Shown: positions 51,602-63,034 of the stretch, one piece after another
How the letters are laid out: every line of letters starts with the position of its first letter
Position numbering within the stretch: position 1 is the stretch's first letter
Assembly (NCBI GenBank): GCA_947646735.1
Contig: CANTFK010000766.1
Location: 421,953-485,952, forward strand
DNA length: 64,000 nucleotides
Reading direction: 5' to 3'
DNA from: Peronospora farinosa
Taxonomy: Eukaryota > Oomycota > Peronosporomycetes > Peronosporales > Peronosporaceae
Position numbers and translations under genes: made by a program
Notes under the pieces: generated by a model
Databases searched by the model: none
Seen by the model: the letters and a program-made list of their open reading frames with translations, nothing else
What the model was told of the DNA's origin: nothing

Positions 51602-53497
51602 ATGCACGAGTTCCCCGAAGAGCCCGTGCCGCTTATCACGTTTAGCGAAGATGAAGAGCAGCTCAAGATCAATGAAGAATCTGTAGAGCTTCTACGTCGT
51701 ATCGATGGCCATATAGCGGTTGTGGCTATGGCTGGTCTCTATCGTACAGGCAAAAGCTCCATGCTTAATTGGTTGCTAGACAGACAGAGCGGATTTCGTG
51801 TGGGACCCACTATTGAGCGCTGTACACGTGGTATTTGGCTCTGGGGTCATCCACAGAAACGAACGATGGCTAATGGAAAAGATGTTTGGGTGCTTATGCT
51901 AGACACGGAGGGCATGGGCGGTCTTGAGGCTTCACAGCAGTACGACGCACGTATTTTCTCATTGGCTACGTTACTGTGCTCCAAACTTATTTTCAATAGC
52001 CAAGGGAGTGTGGATGAAAAAGCCATTGGTGGATTGAGCTTTATTGCCAACTTGGCGAAGCATATTAAGTTTAGTGCTTCGGTGGATGAGAAAGAAGACG
52101 AAGACGTGATGCAGTTCCACAATTTCTTCCCGTCTTTCTTGTGGGTGGTGAGAGATTTTACATTGGAGCTGGTTGATGAAGATGGCGACGAGATCTCGAG
52201 TAGTGACTATCTAGAGCGAGCACTGGCAGACCAGCCACGCACTCCAGCCAATATGGAGCGCAACCGGATCCGCGCTATGATGAAAGATTTTTTTCGTGAA
52301 CGCGACTGCGTCACACTGGTTCGTCCTGTGCACGACGAGACGAAATTGCAGCAGGTGGACGCGATGCCGATTGAAGAGCTTCGTTCAGAGTTTCAGCAGC
52401 AGCTCAGTGACGTTAAGCGGATCGTGTATGGCGACAGTTTACAGCCCAAGATGCTGCAGGGCAAGCCTTTGAATGGCAGCATGTTCGCCGGCTTGTTGCA
52501 AGCCTACGTAGCTGCAATTAATAGTGGTGGTGTTCCCGTTATTACGTCTGCGTGGGAAGGAGTGACTGCGAGTGAGTGCCGCAAGGCGATGGCCATCGCT
52601 TCTGAAGCGTTTAAGAAGAGGCTCAGCTCTCTGGACCTGCCTCTTGACGACGAAGACCTAATGGAAGCAATCCAGGATGCCGAAGAGCAAGCTGTGGCAC
52701 ACTACCGTGCTGCTGCGCTCGGAGATAGTGCGTCGAATCTGGAGGTTGATCTACGCAAGCGTATGGAAGACGACAAGGCTGCTTGTGCACGCAACAATGT
52801 AGCCCAGAGCAAAGAGATGTGCGAACGCTTGCTCCAGGTGCTTTATGCCGAACAGATTCAGCCAAAGCTGACCTCTGCCAACGACAACGACTCGGGCGGC
52901 TTTGCTGACATGCAACAGTTCTCGCGCGAGTGGTTGGCATTCCGTGACGCTTACTTGAAAAAGGCTCGTGGCGGTGCTAAACTTGAGTGTTTGTTGACCT
53001 TCTCCGAGGCCAAGTACGCCGAGGCCATGCGAATTCTCTTGAGCCGACAGGAAGAAGGTTACGAGAAGAAAATTAGAACACTCCAAGGCGATGTATCGAA
53101 GGTAAAGGAGGAACTGGGCAGCGTTGGTGGCCGAGAGCAGATTTACAAGGAACAGATCGAGCAGATGCAGGTACAGTCGTCGCAGATATTGTCTGAAAAG
53201 GCACGTTTTGAGGCCGAGGCTGAGGCTCAACGTGAACGTATCGCTGACCTAGAGAGCATGCTGCAAGACGAGGCCGCGACGAAGCAGCACGTAGAGATCG
53301 AGCGCGAATCAACTGGTCTAAAACTCACGAGTGAGACGCAAAAGCGCGAGGAAATCGACAGTGAGCTAGCGCGCATGAAATCGGAGTACGACCGCATAGT
53401 TCAGGAGAAGGAGCGTCAGGAGATGGAGCTCAATTTATTAAGCGAAGAGTGCCAACAGCTGCGCAAGGGCCAGACTTGCGGCTGTGTCATCTCCTAA
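51602..53497 (+). CDS. Guanylate-binding-protein-like large GTPase with C-terminal CaaX box
   Basis: A single exon encodes 631 residues from the ATG at 51602. The GBP-type GTPase domain has P-loop GLYRTGKS (residues 45-52), a switch region around GPTIERCTRG, DTEG (101-104), and the GBP-specific RD guanine motif (VVRDF, 183-187). The helical middle and GBP_C domain follow (SAWEGVTASECRKAM, WLAFRDAYLKKA). A long coiled coil spans ~490-620. The last four residues are CVIS, a prenylation box (Ser at the end predicts farnesyl), with another Cys at -6. Large GTPases of this type in animals self-assemble on membranes. Here a role in membrane fusion or shaping is a guess. Confidence 0.88.
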   Translation: MHEFPEEPVPLITFSEDEEQLKINEESVELLRRIDGHIAVVAMAGLYRTGKSSMLNWLLDRQSGFRVGPTIERCTRGIWLWGHPQKRTMANGKDVWVLMLDTEGMGGLEASQQYDARIFSLATLLCSKLIFNSQGSVDEKAIGGLSFIANLAKHIKFSASVDEKEDEDVMQFHNFFPSFLWVVRDFTLELVDEDGDEISSSDYLERALADQPRTPANMERNRIRAMMKDFFRERDCVTLVRPVHDETKLQQVDAMPIEELRSEFQQQLSDVKRIVYGDSLQPKMLQGKPLNGSMFAGLLQAYVAAINSGGVPVITSAWEGVTASECRKAMAIASEAFKKRLSSLDLPLDDEDLMEAIQDAEEQAVAHYRAAALGDSASNLEVDLRKRMEDDKAACARNNVAQSKEMCERLLQVLYAEQIQPKLTSANDNDSGGFADMQQFSREWLAFRDAYLKKARGGAKLECLLTFSEAKYAEAMRILLSRQEEGYEKKIRTLQGDVSKVKEELGSVGGREQIYKEQIEQMQVQSSQILSEKARFEAEAEAQRERIADLESMLQDEAATKQHVEIERESTGLKLTSETQKREEIDSELARMKSEYDRIVQEKERQEMELNLLSEECQQLRKGQTCGCVIS

Positions 53498-53616
53498 GCA
53501 GTATGCAGATTCCGTCGTAATGTAGTACACCTTATTGACATGATGCTTATTCTAGATAACCCATCAACATTATCATCTTCTACACGTCGTCCATTGCCTT
53601 ATGAAGTCAGTTGTGT

Positions 53617-53949
53617 CTACTGCGGGCGGCGATTGGGCGTCAATGGCGACACGTAAGCTTTAAGCTGTAATAAAGAGAGTTATCAACCAGATATAAATAA
53701 CAGTAGGAAGCAGTTAAAGGTAGATAGACGCACTTTAAACCCCGTGAGGTCGGGCACCTCGAGCTGCAGGAGTTTGTCCTGGTCTACGACGTAGCGTCCG
53801 CGTTTGGCGTGCGTTCCTTCATTACGGCATCCGTTTCCTTTGTAGAAGCGACGATTAGCACGTTTACTTGTTAGTGGGCGAAGGGAATGCGAGCGTCCAA
53901 ACTTGCTCTTGCGTGCAAAGCCCGTTATTAGTCCGTCCAACAGGCCCAT
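53617..53949 (-). CDS. MRPL41: Mitochondrial ribosomal protein mL41
   Basis: Two exons, 53734-53949 and 53617-53664 (69-nt intron, GTGCGT...TACAG), give 87 residues from MGLLDGL. An in-frame ATG at 54009 would add 20. LTSKRANRRFYKGNGCRNEG, HAKRGRYVVDQDKL and, across the intron, DLTGFKLKAYVSP are the family landmarks (compare the 'FYKG...G.H...GGYV...PDL..F.LKPYV' pattern of MRPL41/yeast Mrpl27). It is a protein of the large mitoribosomal subunit. The very short last exon (15 codons) is easily missed. Confidence 0.85.
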
Positions 53950-54152
53950 AGCTTCTTGATTGACAAATGTTTCGACTGCCAGTAAATTACGGAGACTGAT
54001 GTGGTGCACATGACCATCGTGTAAAAAAAGCCTGATTAACAGGATTGTATACAGTCATTAATACTGTGTATACACGCTCCTTAACAAGTAATTCTAAAAA
54101 ATAACTGATCAAGACAGTAATAGTATATATTCTGACTTATCAGGACTTTTTA

Positions 54153-55776
54153 TTATCTATTCACCATAGATGACCCGGCTGAGATAAACCGTTTGGCAGC
54201 AACTACCCAATCAATAAGATCACTCTGGTCCGGGCACTGAAAAGTCAGCTTTCGAGAGACTCCCACTCGCAACATGCTGCTTAGTAACCCAGACGGCGGA
54301 CTCACTTCCGTGATCTCAAAGCTAGGCGTTGTGCTCTTTCCCAATATTTCAATGCGACAGTTTGTCAAATAAACCGACTGACTGATGACATCCGTATTCT
54401 GTTCGTTCGTGGCAATGGCCATCAACATGGCCTCTGTCGACTCCAAGATGGACCGGTTCGTATTCACCTTCAGATCTAGCAGATGCAAACATCCGTCCTG
54501 CGTAATGGCGCACAAAATCTCCTTCCAGGACGTAAATAGCGAGCCGCTCACTTGGTTTTTCAAAAATCCACAACGCACGAGCAACGGACTCACAATGGGA
54601 GACCGCAGGGTTGAAAAGAGTTTAGCATCCGTGTCTTCAGATGCTGATAATGCTGCTGCAGTAAACTAGATACATGGTACAAAGAATAAAGACCGTGAGT
54701 CAGAGTGCGCGCCAAGCACGTAGCAAGATACGTACATTTTTCGGTATCCTTCGCACACTTTGTACCAAATCTCGTCCTGGATCGATCCTCTACGTTGCAA
54801 AATGCTGTCAAGTCCGGCAACAGTACCCAACTATCTTCATATAAAAACAGTTCAGTGTTTTTCGTACCTGTGTAACAACCAAAGGTTCGGTCATTGCGCC
54901 CGCCATCTCGCTATATGTGAGCTTCTGTTTGCGAATATACGTGTCCAGCGCCGTCTGAATCACCGACGCTCGCCATACCTCCATCGTCTTATACTGCTGG
55001 AACAGTGCCGACATTCCTGTCACGTACTCTACACGACAATACTGTAGCTTCTGTACATTAATACAATAGTTCATCTCCGCCAGCCAGAGGTCCTGTCGTC
55101 GTGCAGCTGAATCCACTCTCTCCAGACTAGTGACATTCTCCTTCTCACTTTCCATCTGATTACACAATTCATCAAACTTGGCAAATGATGTCAGCACGTT
55201 CTTCTGCGACTGGAACAACATGGCATCAAGTTTTTCCCCTTCAGCCAACATTGTTGCCACTTTCTCCTTGAACGTCGCCGTCATCTCTTCTAACGGCTTC
55301 GAAGTCACTTCTCTCTTCACAACCGTCGTCAGCTGCACAAGTTTCTCTGCCAATTGTTGCTGAACTTCTCCAACTGCATACAGCGCTTTAGACACAGATG
55401 ATTGTACATTTAACTGTTCGCTATGAGTCAGACCGTTTGTGTCCGTCGTTCCCTGCGTCATCGGCGCATCCAGCACCGCACGCGTTTGTCTTAGAGAATC
55501 TGCATACGTCAAATCAGCCTGCAATCGCAGTGTAAAAAAGCGCAGCAACCGCGCGTTCTCATCGCCGCCGTGGCGAATTTCTTCTTGGAACTGCCGCCAA
55601 TAGGCGCGATCTCGAGCCTGGAACTTGTCGATCTGAGCACTGCGCTGGGCTTCAAACGCACGTAACTTTGCGCAACTTTCGCGTTTGATTCGCCATACGT
55701 CTTTGCTAATAGGTGTCAATGCTGTGGAGGGATCTGATGGCACTGCGGACGTGTCAGCCGCAGCAGACGACGCCAT
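54153..55776 (-). CDS. F-BAR domain and PH domain protein
   Basis: Three exons fit: 54868-55776, 54732-54830 and 54153-54665, giving 506 residues. The first intron is only 37 nt (54831-54867, GTACGA...GATAG); the second is 66 nt (54666-54731). Residues ~25-290 form an F-BAR-like helical bundle (IDKFQARDRAYWRQFQEEI, LRLQADLTYADSLRQTRAVL, ALFQQYKTMEVWRASVIQTAL). Exon 2 continues with GLDSILQRRGSIQDEIWYKV. Residues ~355-495 form a PH-like domain (VRCGFLKNQVSGSLFTSWKE, LHLLDL, DQSDLIDWVVAAKRFI). It probably senses or bends membranes and binds phosphoinositides in endocytosis or cytokinesis. Confidence 0.78.
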
Positions 55777-58126
55777 TATTACGCTGCAGTATTTACACGT
55801 TTCGTCGCTATATAAAATTTAACGTTTCAAAGTTTAATTATTACATACATGAGTCACTAAAACAAGTAAAAAGTAGAAAGGTAATAAATGTTTATACGCA
55901 CATAATTAAATTACCCAAAATAAGTCTTCCCTTAATCTTTACTGTAGTCTGCTGTATCCAGGTGGTGAGAGACAATAAAAAGAGAGCTAAGGTAGTCGTA
56001 CATGCTTTTTTAGACGTACGTCTACTTGACGAAATACAGATGCGAGCGTTGGGACCCGATGCAAAGTAGTGTCTGCATAAGGTTTCTTAAGGACGAGCAT
56101 TACCTGCAAAGTGGTGGGCTAGAACATGTAGACTGTGAGCCCTGCTATCATGCGCTTAGTCGATCACTTAAAAGTGTGAAGGCTAAAATCATTTGAGCTT
56201 ATCGTGTTTTGTTCGTCATGAACACCACGGCGTTTGAGAAAACATACATGTAAACTTTCTCAGATTAGCAAGTATAGTTCTGGTATTGATACATGAGATG
56301 ATCATTAGATGCCTAGACGGCAACCGAGGATGCAATTTAGCCCGCAGAGTTTAATAGCTATTGACAAATTGGGAAGAAGCCGTAAAAAGGAGGCATAGTC
56401 GAGGAAGCGTGCACACAAGGTAGCCACAATCATGAATGGCGCAAGCAAAATAAGTCATTTTTGTCAAAGGAAGTGAATTGACGCTTTGTGAAGCACGACT
56501 GGCTTTCGAAGAAGGAAAGCCTACAAATTGCTATTGCTGCTTATGTTTCTCTGACACTCACTTACCGCCATGGCTTCGTCTAGTGTATTAAAGAAACCAT
56601 CCAGAGATGGAAATCGATCAACCGAGCGTCTTATCAAAAGCAACAAGGCGGTTTATGCTAGCTCTTAGCAGATATGGCGTCACGTCTTCAGTTGAGGCAT
56701 ATATCTCCAACTGCAATTGCATACACTCGCTCGGACTGTTTAATGGAATAGTGTGACAGTTGCAGCAAATTGCAAATGGTATTGTAAAAGTCACTCTGGA
56801 CTTTATATGTCAGTATATAGTCAGTGTTGGCACAGAACCTGTCAGACATAACTATTCGGCAGTAACGCGATATCTATCTCGACAAAGTCTTGGAATACGC
56901 TTGCATAATCCGCACTCAATCACGACCCCACAGCCATGGCACAGCATTATGCGGGACGTAAAGTCAGCCATAAAATTTATTGTTTCCAGTGGTTATTAAT
57001 TCTTCACACAACCCAGGACGTCTAAAATGTCGAGTACTAAAAAACTGTCCTGATCATGGATGACTATAAGCATATCTCCGCTTCTAGTATTCGTTCCACG
57101 TGCCGAAATCAGCCAGTGATGCTTGTAGGTGCCGGCTAGTAGATGCTCGATTAGTTTCCATCAAAATTTAGGAGAAGAGTTGGTGTGTCGTATCCCAAGT
57201 CAAACGCTGGTTCGAGGCGAGACGATACTGTTGTGTTGGCACATACAGTTCAACACATTCGGAAGCTTCATTCCCATCGAAGCACCTATCTCGATATGTA
57301 AATAGGTTGACCAAGCGTCGGTCGTAGCGCAAGTGTGATGAACTGAAACATAACGATGACCATGCATCTTGTTTGTTACAAGGCATACTGCGGCAATAAA
57401 AACCGAAACTCAACGTTTGATCATATACACGCAACTCTTCTGCACTTAATGCAAAGCTGTTATTGGCAGCGTCTCGTTAATAACATTGCCGAAACAGCGT
57501 CAACGCAATGAGCACTTGGTCACAAGCTGGTTTGCTGATAATAATTGAAGAGTACTGCCGTTATGCTAATTTTGCAGTTTCGCGGACGTGAAAGGCTCAT
57601 ATGGCAGCGCAGTGTCGGAACGATACTGCTTGGATGTAAACTAATGCGCCTTTTTAAGATCAAAAGTAGATGACTAGTGTAAGGGAGAAGCCAGCCCATC
57701 CAACGACATTCCAGTAAGCTAACTGAGTTATCAGCAAGAAACAAGTCAATAAACTACACTATTTGCGACGCTTGAGAAACGAAAGGATCTTGGCGTGAGT
57801 GTTTTTCTATCGACTGTCGTACAGTTCAGTTGGTCTGGCCAGTGAGATGAGATCTCAATACAGCGACGCTCAATTAGCGGTTACTAAATTCCAATTCACC
57901 TGTCAACAGACAATTAAAATCGCAGCTTAGCAGACTTGTGTTCTTCTTGCATTGGTTCTTTAAACTTGCGGTCTTGTGACACAAAATTGAGTGCTCGAAA
58001 CTAGTAAACAATCGAGTCGAAAGGCGGCTACAACGAACCGCGCGAAACCTCCATCGACCAATCAACCTGTCGCAAGACAACTCAGCCAGGATCCCAGGCG
58101 GCACTCTAGGATTCACCACGGACACC
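55777..58126. other. No recognisable gene
   Basis: Only short open stretches (under 120 codons) occur in mixed frames. There is no domain, RNA gene or terminal repeat that I recognise. The start (55777-56060) is AT-rich and holds the promoter of the F-BAR gene. Confidence 0.5.
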
Positions 58127-59236
58127 ATGAACAGCTCCACCAATACCTTGTCGGCTTCGATCACATCGGCGTTGGCGCTTAAGCCATCGACTGTATATAT
58201 ATTGCGAATTCAAAACAGCAGCAGCCGACAGAGTTGGCACATCCGCCGCTGTTTTTCGGAATTCTGCGAGCTGCGCGAAAAGCTCCTCGCCCTCATTGAC
58301 GATCAAATGGCCACATACCTTACAAGTTTGGAAGTTGACAATACCACTAGCAGCATGTACACGACTAATTCTAACATCACTTCGAGTGCCAGCTCAAGCA
58401 CCAGTACTTGCAACTCGTATCGTGGTGAAAAACATCGACAGTATTCCTCCCCACCCCCGTCAGATAGGTTTTGCTACGTGTTTAAACAGTTTCCACCCCG
58501 TAAGTTATTTGGCTCACGCTCCAAGCGCGTGATCGAAGCGCGATGCTTGGCTCTCAACCGCTTTTTGCAACAGGCACTCGATGTTGTCGAGGTCGTTCGT
58601 CAGCGCCGGCTGATCGCAATTTGCTTCAGCATGATGTCTCATATTGAAAGCTTTCTCGAGTGTAAAGCTCACCGACCAATCACGCGTGTTGCCCCACCAG
58701 GCAGTGTAGACAGCATAATCGAGATACTCGGTCGACAGGAATCTGTGTCACCCAGCGCAGCTAGGAGAACATCTGCTGCCATGTCACTTACCCCTGGTTT
58801 CCACCACTATCCGCTGGTGCCAACCCAAGCGTTTATCATGACTCTGAACGACCACCGACACCAGTCCAATGCTAGCAGGTACAACCTCAGCGCCAGCGCT
58901 GACGACGATGCCGGCAGCATTAAACAGGAGACCCAGCGCTTTAACAACTTTGACTTCACACAGCGATTCTACCGCGAATTTGGTCGTCAAGAAGAACGAA
59001 CGGAAAAGTCTTGCAATGACTTAGACAATGACGAAAAGATGCAAATGCACAAAAAGAGTTGGAGCACCATGTTAGAGAGCGAATTTCGTGAGCGCAAATT
59101 GCATTACAGCGGCAGTCACTTTTCGATGTTGGAAACTAGACATTCGCGGGCTGAGGCCTGCGTGGGACGTGTCGAAATCGCGGGTGTCCACAACTCAGGC
59201 GAAATTGAAGCCAAGACAAAGGATCTTTCAAACTGA
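58127..59236 (+). CDS. PX domain protein
   Basis: A single exon encodes 369 residues. The PX domain covers residues ~20-165: TVYILRIQNSSSRQSWHIRR, RRCFSEFCELREKLLAL (the usual R(R/K)(F/Y)S(E/D)F motif), FKQFPPRKLFG (the Pro-rich loop) and ARCLALNRFLQQALD. A Ser/Thr-rich insertion of about 45 residues (~68-112) splits the domain between beta 3 and the Pro-rich loop. The C-terminal half is low in complexity with no known domain (DFTQRFYREFGRQ). PX domains bind phosphatidylinositol 3-phosphate, so endosomal membranes are the likely site. No intron is needed. Confidence 0.82.
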   Translation: MNSSTNTLSASITSALALKPSTVYILRIQNSSSRQSWHIRRCFSEFCELREKLLALIDDQMATYLTSLEVDNTTSSMYTTNSNITSSASSSTSTCNSYRGEKHRQYSSPPPSDRFCYVFKQFPPRKLFGSRSKRVIEARCLALNRFLQQALDVVEVVRQRRLIAICFSMMSHIESFLECKAHRPITRVAPPGSVDSIIEILGRQESVSPSAARRTSAAMSLTPGFHHYPLVPTQAFIMTLNDHRHQSNASRYNLSASADDDAGSIKQETQRFNNFDFTQRFYREFGRQEERTEKSCNDLDNDEKMQMHKKSWSTMLESEFRERKLHYSGSHFSMLETRHSRAEACVGRVEIAGVHNSGEIEAKTKDLSN

Positions 59237-60486
59237 GTTACACAAAAGTGAGCAGCAATTGCATCGAGATCGTGCTCTACCAGTACAACACTACCCCATT
59301 GTGCATGAAAGAGAAGAAAGGTGTGATCCGTGAACAAGCAAGTACCCGACGAATGTAAATTAGCAAAGCAACAAGTTCCAAATGTCGAATGTATCGTACT
59401 GCAGTAGTGTTCGGCTAGAGCCACAGGTCATCGCTGGAAGTGACCATTGCTCTTGTAAGTAATGTAATAATCTCACAGTTTGCTTAAGCTTGTGGTGGCG
59501 TCATTGGATCAGGCACTTAATTGATGTGCAAGATATCGACAGGTGGCAATACTTCATGATGCTGCAGCCATCGCGACTAGCGGCGGCTTTTCATGTTGAC
59601 TGATGGTGCTACGTTACGATTGCATAAATTTGAGATGGACGAACGAGCACATCAAAGAAAGCCAAGCAATATGGTGCAAACGATAACGTCATTTATGCAC
59701 CGTGTCTTCCTCACTAGAGACAAGACAAGACAACACTACTTGTCCTTACGTGTGCGGCCGATCGGCTAAAAGATGATCGCATATTTAACAGCGACATATC
59801 TTACTTGCGCAATAGGACGATTTAGCAAGTCATCGAGTTGTAGCAGCTCCAGCAGCATTGAGTAATCACTGCATAATATAGATGCTCTTGCACTAATCTT
59901 CGTAGGCTGGAGTCATTCCGATGGGTTTTGTATCCGTTTGGTTCAGTATTCGGAAAACATGCGCAAATGACATTATTAGATCATGTGAAAGCTGGACCAC
60001 TATGCCCGTGTCCAAGCCTTGCGATGTAGTTGACGTACACATGGCGAAATTGATTACGTTGATCGTAATCATTTTGTCACGGGTACAAGATGTTGTTTAC
60101 TACACTACAACTCTTGGATAGTGGATGACAAGGAGATGATGCTACAGTATCAACAAAAAAGTATCCACTGCTACACGCCTGCACGCTAGCTGTGACACAT
60201 CCGACGAGTTTTAACACTGAATTAACGTATTCGGATCCCAAGTACCGGGCTAAATACTTACGACACGATGTCTAACCTGAGGCTATAGACAAGCAACAGT
60301 ATCCTCACTCCTTGCAAATCCTTTCGTTCGAGTCTCCCATCCAAACAATCTCGCTTGCGTCCAGATGCTCGCCGTAGTCGTTACTGAAGTCCAAAGCTGA
60401 TTCCATACACAGCTGCATTTATTGCCAAACGATGTACGTGGCATCGTGCGTCTGTTGGTAAACGATTGCATTGTCCCATTTTACCT
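59237..60486. other. No recognisable gene
   Basis: No open frame longer than 66 codons and no known repeat. It ends at the left edge of the inverted duplication (about 60487). Confidence 0.5.
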
Positions 60487-62360
60487 TTCCTTAGCTACTC
60501 TATAAGATCTACTTCCTAAGAATGTTGGCTCGTCAGCTCACCAACGTGACTAAGATTGCACGCAGCACCAGCACCTCGTGGTGGAAACGCTCGTCGTCGT
60601 CGCTAGACGTCCGGCAGGACGAAAACAAGAAGCCTGAGAATTTCCAGCTCGTGATCGTTGGCACGGGCTGGGCCGGCTACCAAATGTTCACGCAATGCCG
60701 CAAACACCTCGTAGATATCGAGGAGAACATTGGCCGACCCGTGGACCTCGTTATCGTCTCCAAGCGCAACGTACGTTTGCAGTCTCAGCTACCAATACTA
60801 GGCCCCACTCACTTAAAAGTTGTTCGATTGATTGCAGCACTTCCTGTACACGCCATTGCTGGCTAGCACGACGGTGGGGACACTGGGATTCCGATCTATT
60901 ATTGAGCCGCTGCGTGACAGCATGCTCAGTCACGAAGGTGACTTTCACCTTGCCAATGTGCACAACGTCGATCCGGAGCATAAAGTCCTGAATGTCGAGT
61001 CGGCTATTAGTGCTGTGAGTTGCAACCGCAAGTACGACATCAAGTACGATGCCCTGGTACTGGCTTGTGGCTCGATGCCACTGACATTCGGACTGCCTGG
61101 TGTGGAAGAGCACGCTTTCTTTCTCAAGGAGATCCATCACGCGCAGAAGATTCGAAACCGCATTCTCGATAACTTTGAGGCCGCTACACAGCCAGGTGTG
61201 ACACCGGTGGAAAAGAAGCGTCTGCTGCATTTTGTCGTGGTCGGTGGAGGCCCGACCGGCATCGAATTCTGTGCTGAGCTGTACGATTTCGTGCTGCAGG
61301 ACTTAGTACACAAGTATCCGGAGACATCCAAGCATCTAAATGTGACGCTGGTGGACTCTGGTGAGATTCTGAGCGGATTTGACAAACACCTGCGTGCTGT
61401 GGCACTGCTTAAGATCGAGAAACGCAAAACGATGGAAATTATCAAAAAGAACTGCATTGAAGTCACAGCGAACGGAGTCACAGTTGAAGGTGGCGAAAAG
61501 ATCTCAGCCGGTCTTGTCGTGTGGACCGCTGGAGTGGGACCGAACGAGCTCACCAAGTCTCTCACGGTGTTTGAAAAGAGCAAGTGTGGCAACATCTTGA
61601 CTAACCAGTACTGTCAGGTGTTGGGTGCGCCTGAGATCGAAGAGAAGACCCCGTGGGGTATGCCACGCCGCTCCAACGTCTTCTCGATTGGTGACTGCGC
61701 CGAGATTTTGGATTATCCGCTGCCGGCCACAGCACAGAAGGCGCAGTCCCAGGCGAACTACCTTACTTCGCTGTTCCGCAGCAAGAAATCGGCGCCTGCA
61801 AAACCGTACACTTTCCACAGCAAGGGCATGATGGCGTACTTGGGTTCTTATGAAGGTCTTTTCGAGGCGCACCCCAGCGACGACGGCAGAATAACACTCA
61901 CTGGCTGGAAGGCCTGGTTTCTGTGGCGTAGTGCATATTTGACCAAGTTGGGCAGCTGGCGACTCCGTTTGCAGGTGCCGCTAGACTGGCTTAAGGCGAT
62001 TCTCGTTGGCCGTGATGTGTCCAAGTTCTAGATGGAAAAGCGCAGATATAGACACAATTCGTTTGACTAATGAGCTTTTCGTGCGCTTTTACTTCAGTTG
62101 TTTTCGTGCAGTGCGACTGCATTTTCTTGTCTTCTAGCTCTAGTTCAATTGCGGTCTGCGAGAAGATTGCGGACGCGACGAACCGTGCTTGGATCCTGCC
62201 TGTCTCGATCGATGCCGACGAAGCATCAAGATCATCCACAACTTTAGCAATCCAAGTTGTATCGCAGACAATATTCAACACTGCAGATGACGAACATTTA
62301 AGCTACCGGCAGAGGTTCCTCCTCCACAAAATCTTGTGCAACAAGCTCTGAATGCACATG
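60487..62360 (+). repeat. Inverted segmental duplication, copy 2
   Basis: This is the inverted partner of 38455-40340. It includes the entire second dehydrogenase gene, its 67-nt intron and about 330 bp of 3' flank, with scattered differences. The right edge (about 62355) matches 38455, which lies only about 55 bp from the dehydrogenase fragment at 38305-38400. Confidence 0.88.
60522..62031 (+). CDS. Type II (alternative) NADH dehydrogenase, copy 2
   Basis: Two exons, 60522-60770 and 60838-62031 (67-nt intron), give 480 residues, the same structure as copy 1. Presequence, both dinucleotide folds (GTGWAG; VVVGGGPTGIEFCAEL), SIGDCAEILD and the C-terminal VPLDWLKAILVGRDVSKF are all intact. Differences from copy 1 are scattered and mostly conservative, in line with both copies being under selection. 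The two copies share only about 45 bp of upstream sequence, so their expression may differ. Confidence 0.9.
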
Positions 62361-62738
62361 GCACGTCGGTAATGAATAAAAAATAGCAACTGCTCATCTG
62401 TGGTTCTCAATTGCCTGCTCGCTGCTGGTCAGCGATAGTGTCGACAGCGTGCGTTTTATATAAAAGCGAATGCTTCATTATAACGAGGTGAGCAAGCAGA
62501 AGCTGCCGTTTGTCATAGCTACCAGACAACAAAAACATGGAAGCAATCGCAGTCGCCGGCCCTTATTAAACAAATTAAGCATTAGGGTCGTGCTCGTAGA
62601 TGACCGTATAATCCAGAAACACTGGCACGGTCGACGGCTCACTGTGTGCAAACGATAGCTACCTCACGCATGCTACAGTATGTAGGTAGCGGTACAAAGC
62701 GAGTCACCATATGTTACGGGGTTACCACGCATAGATAG
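62361..62738. other. No gene; sequence before LTR
   Basis: No open frame over 62 codons. TGTTACGGGGTTAC at 62712-62725 resembles an LTR end and may be a small relic next to the LTR that starts at 62739. Confidence 0.45.
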
Positions 62739-63034
62739 TGTAATGGGGTAACCTATTACATGAGTAGTTATAGGAATAATACATGCTTATATAAGCATAG
62801 GGAAGTATCCGATTAGCGGATACTGCTTGTGATTTCATTATTGGTTTCTTATTGGGGTGCCAGACCCAATAAGTAGCCAATAATAAATTGACTTCCATAT
62901 TGAGTGGTTCCCATGACATATTCGCACTTACTGCGAATTAAAATACAACAAAAATAAATATAGTTATATTTACGAGTTAATTAAGAGCAACGCCCTTTTA
63001 GTGTAAGACGGTAACGGGACCTTAGCCCGTTACA
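62739..63034 (+). repeat. LTR of Gypsy family I (copy 2)
   Basis: The 296-bp segment runs from TGTAATGGGG to CCCGTTACA. It aligns along its length with the LTR at 12138-12455, sharing GTAGTTATAGGA, TATCCGATTAGCGGATACTG and TTGACTTCCATATTGAGTGG, with a small deletion near 62914. On its right it runs straight into pol sequence, with no primer-binding site or gag. Confidence 0.85.
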
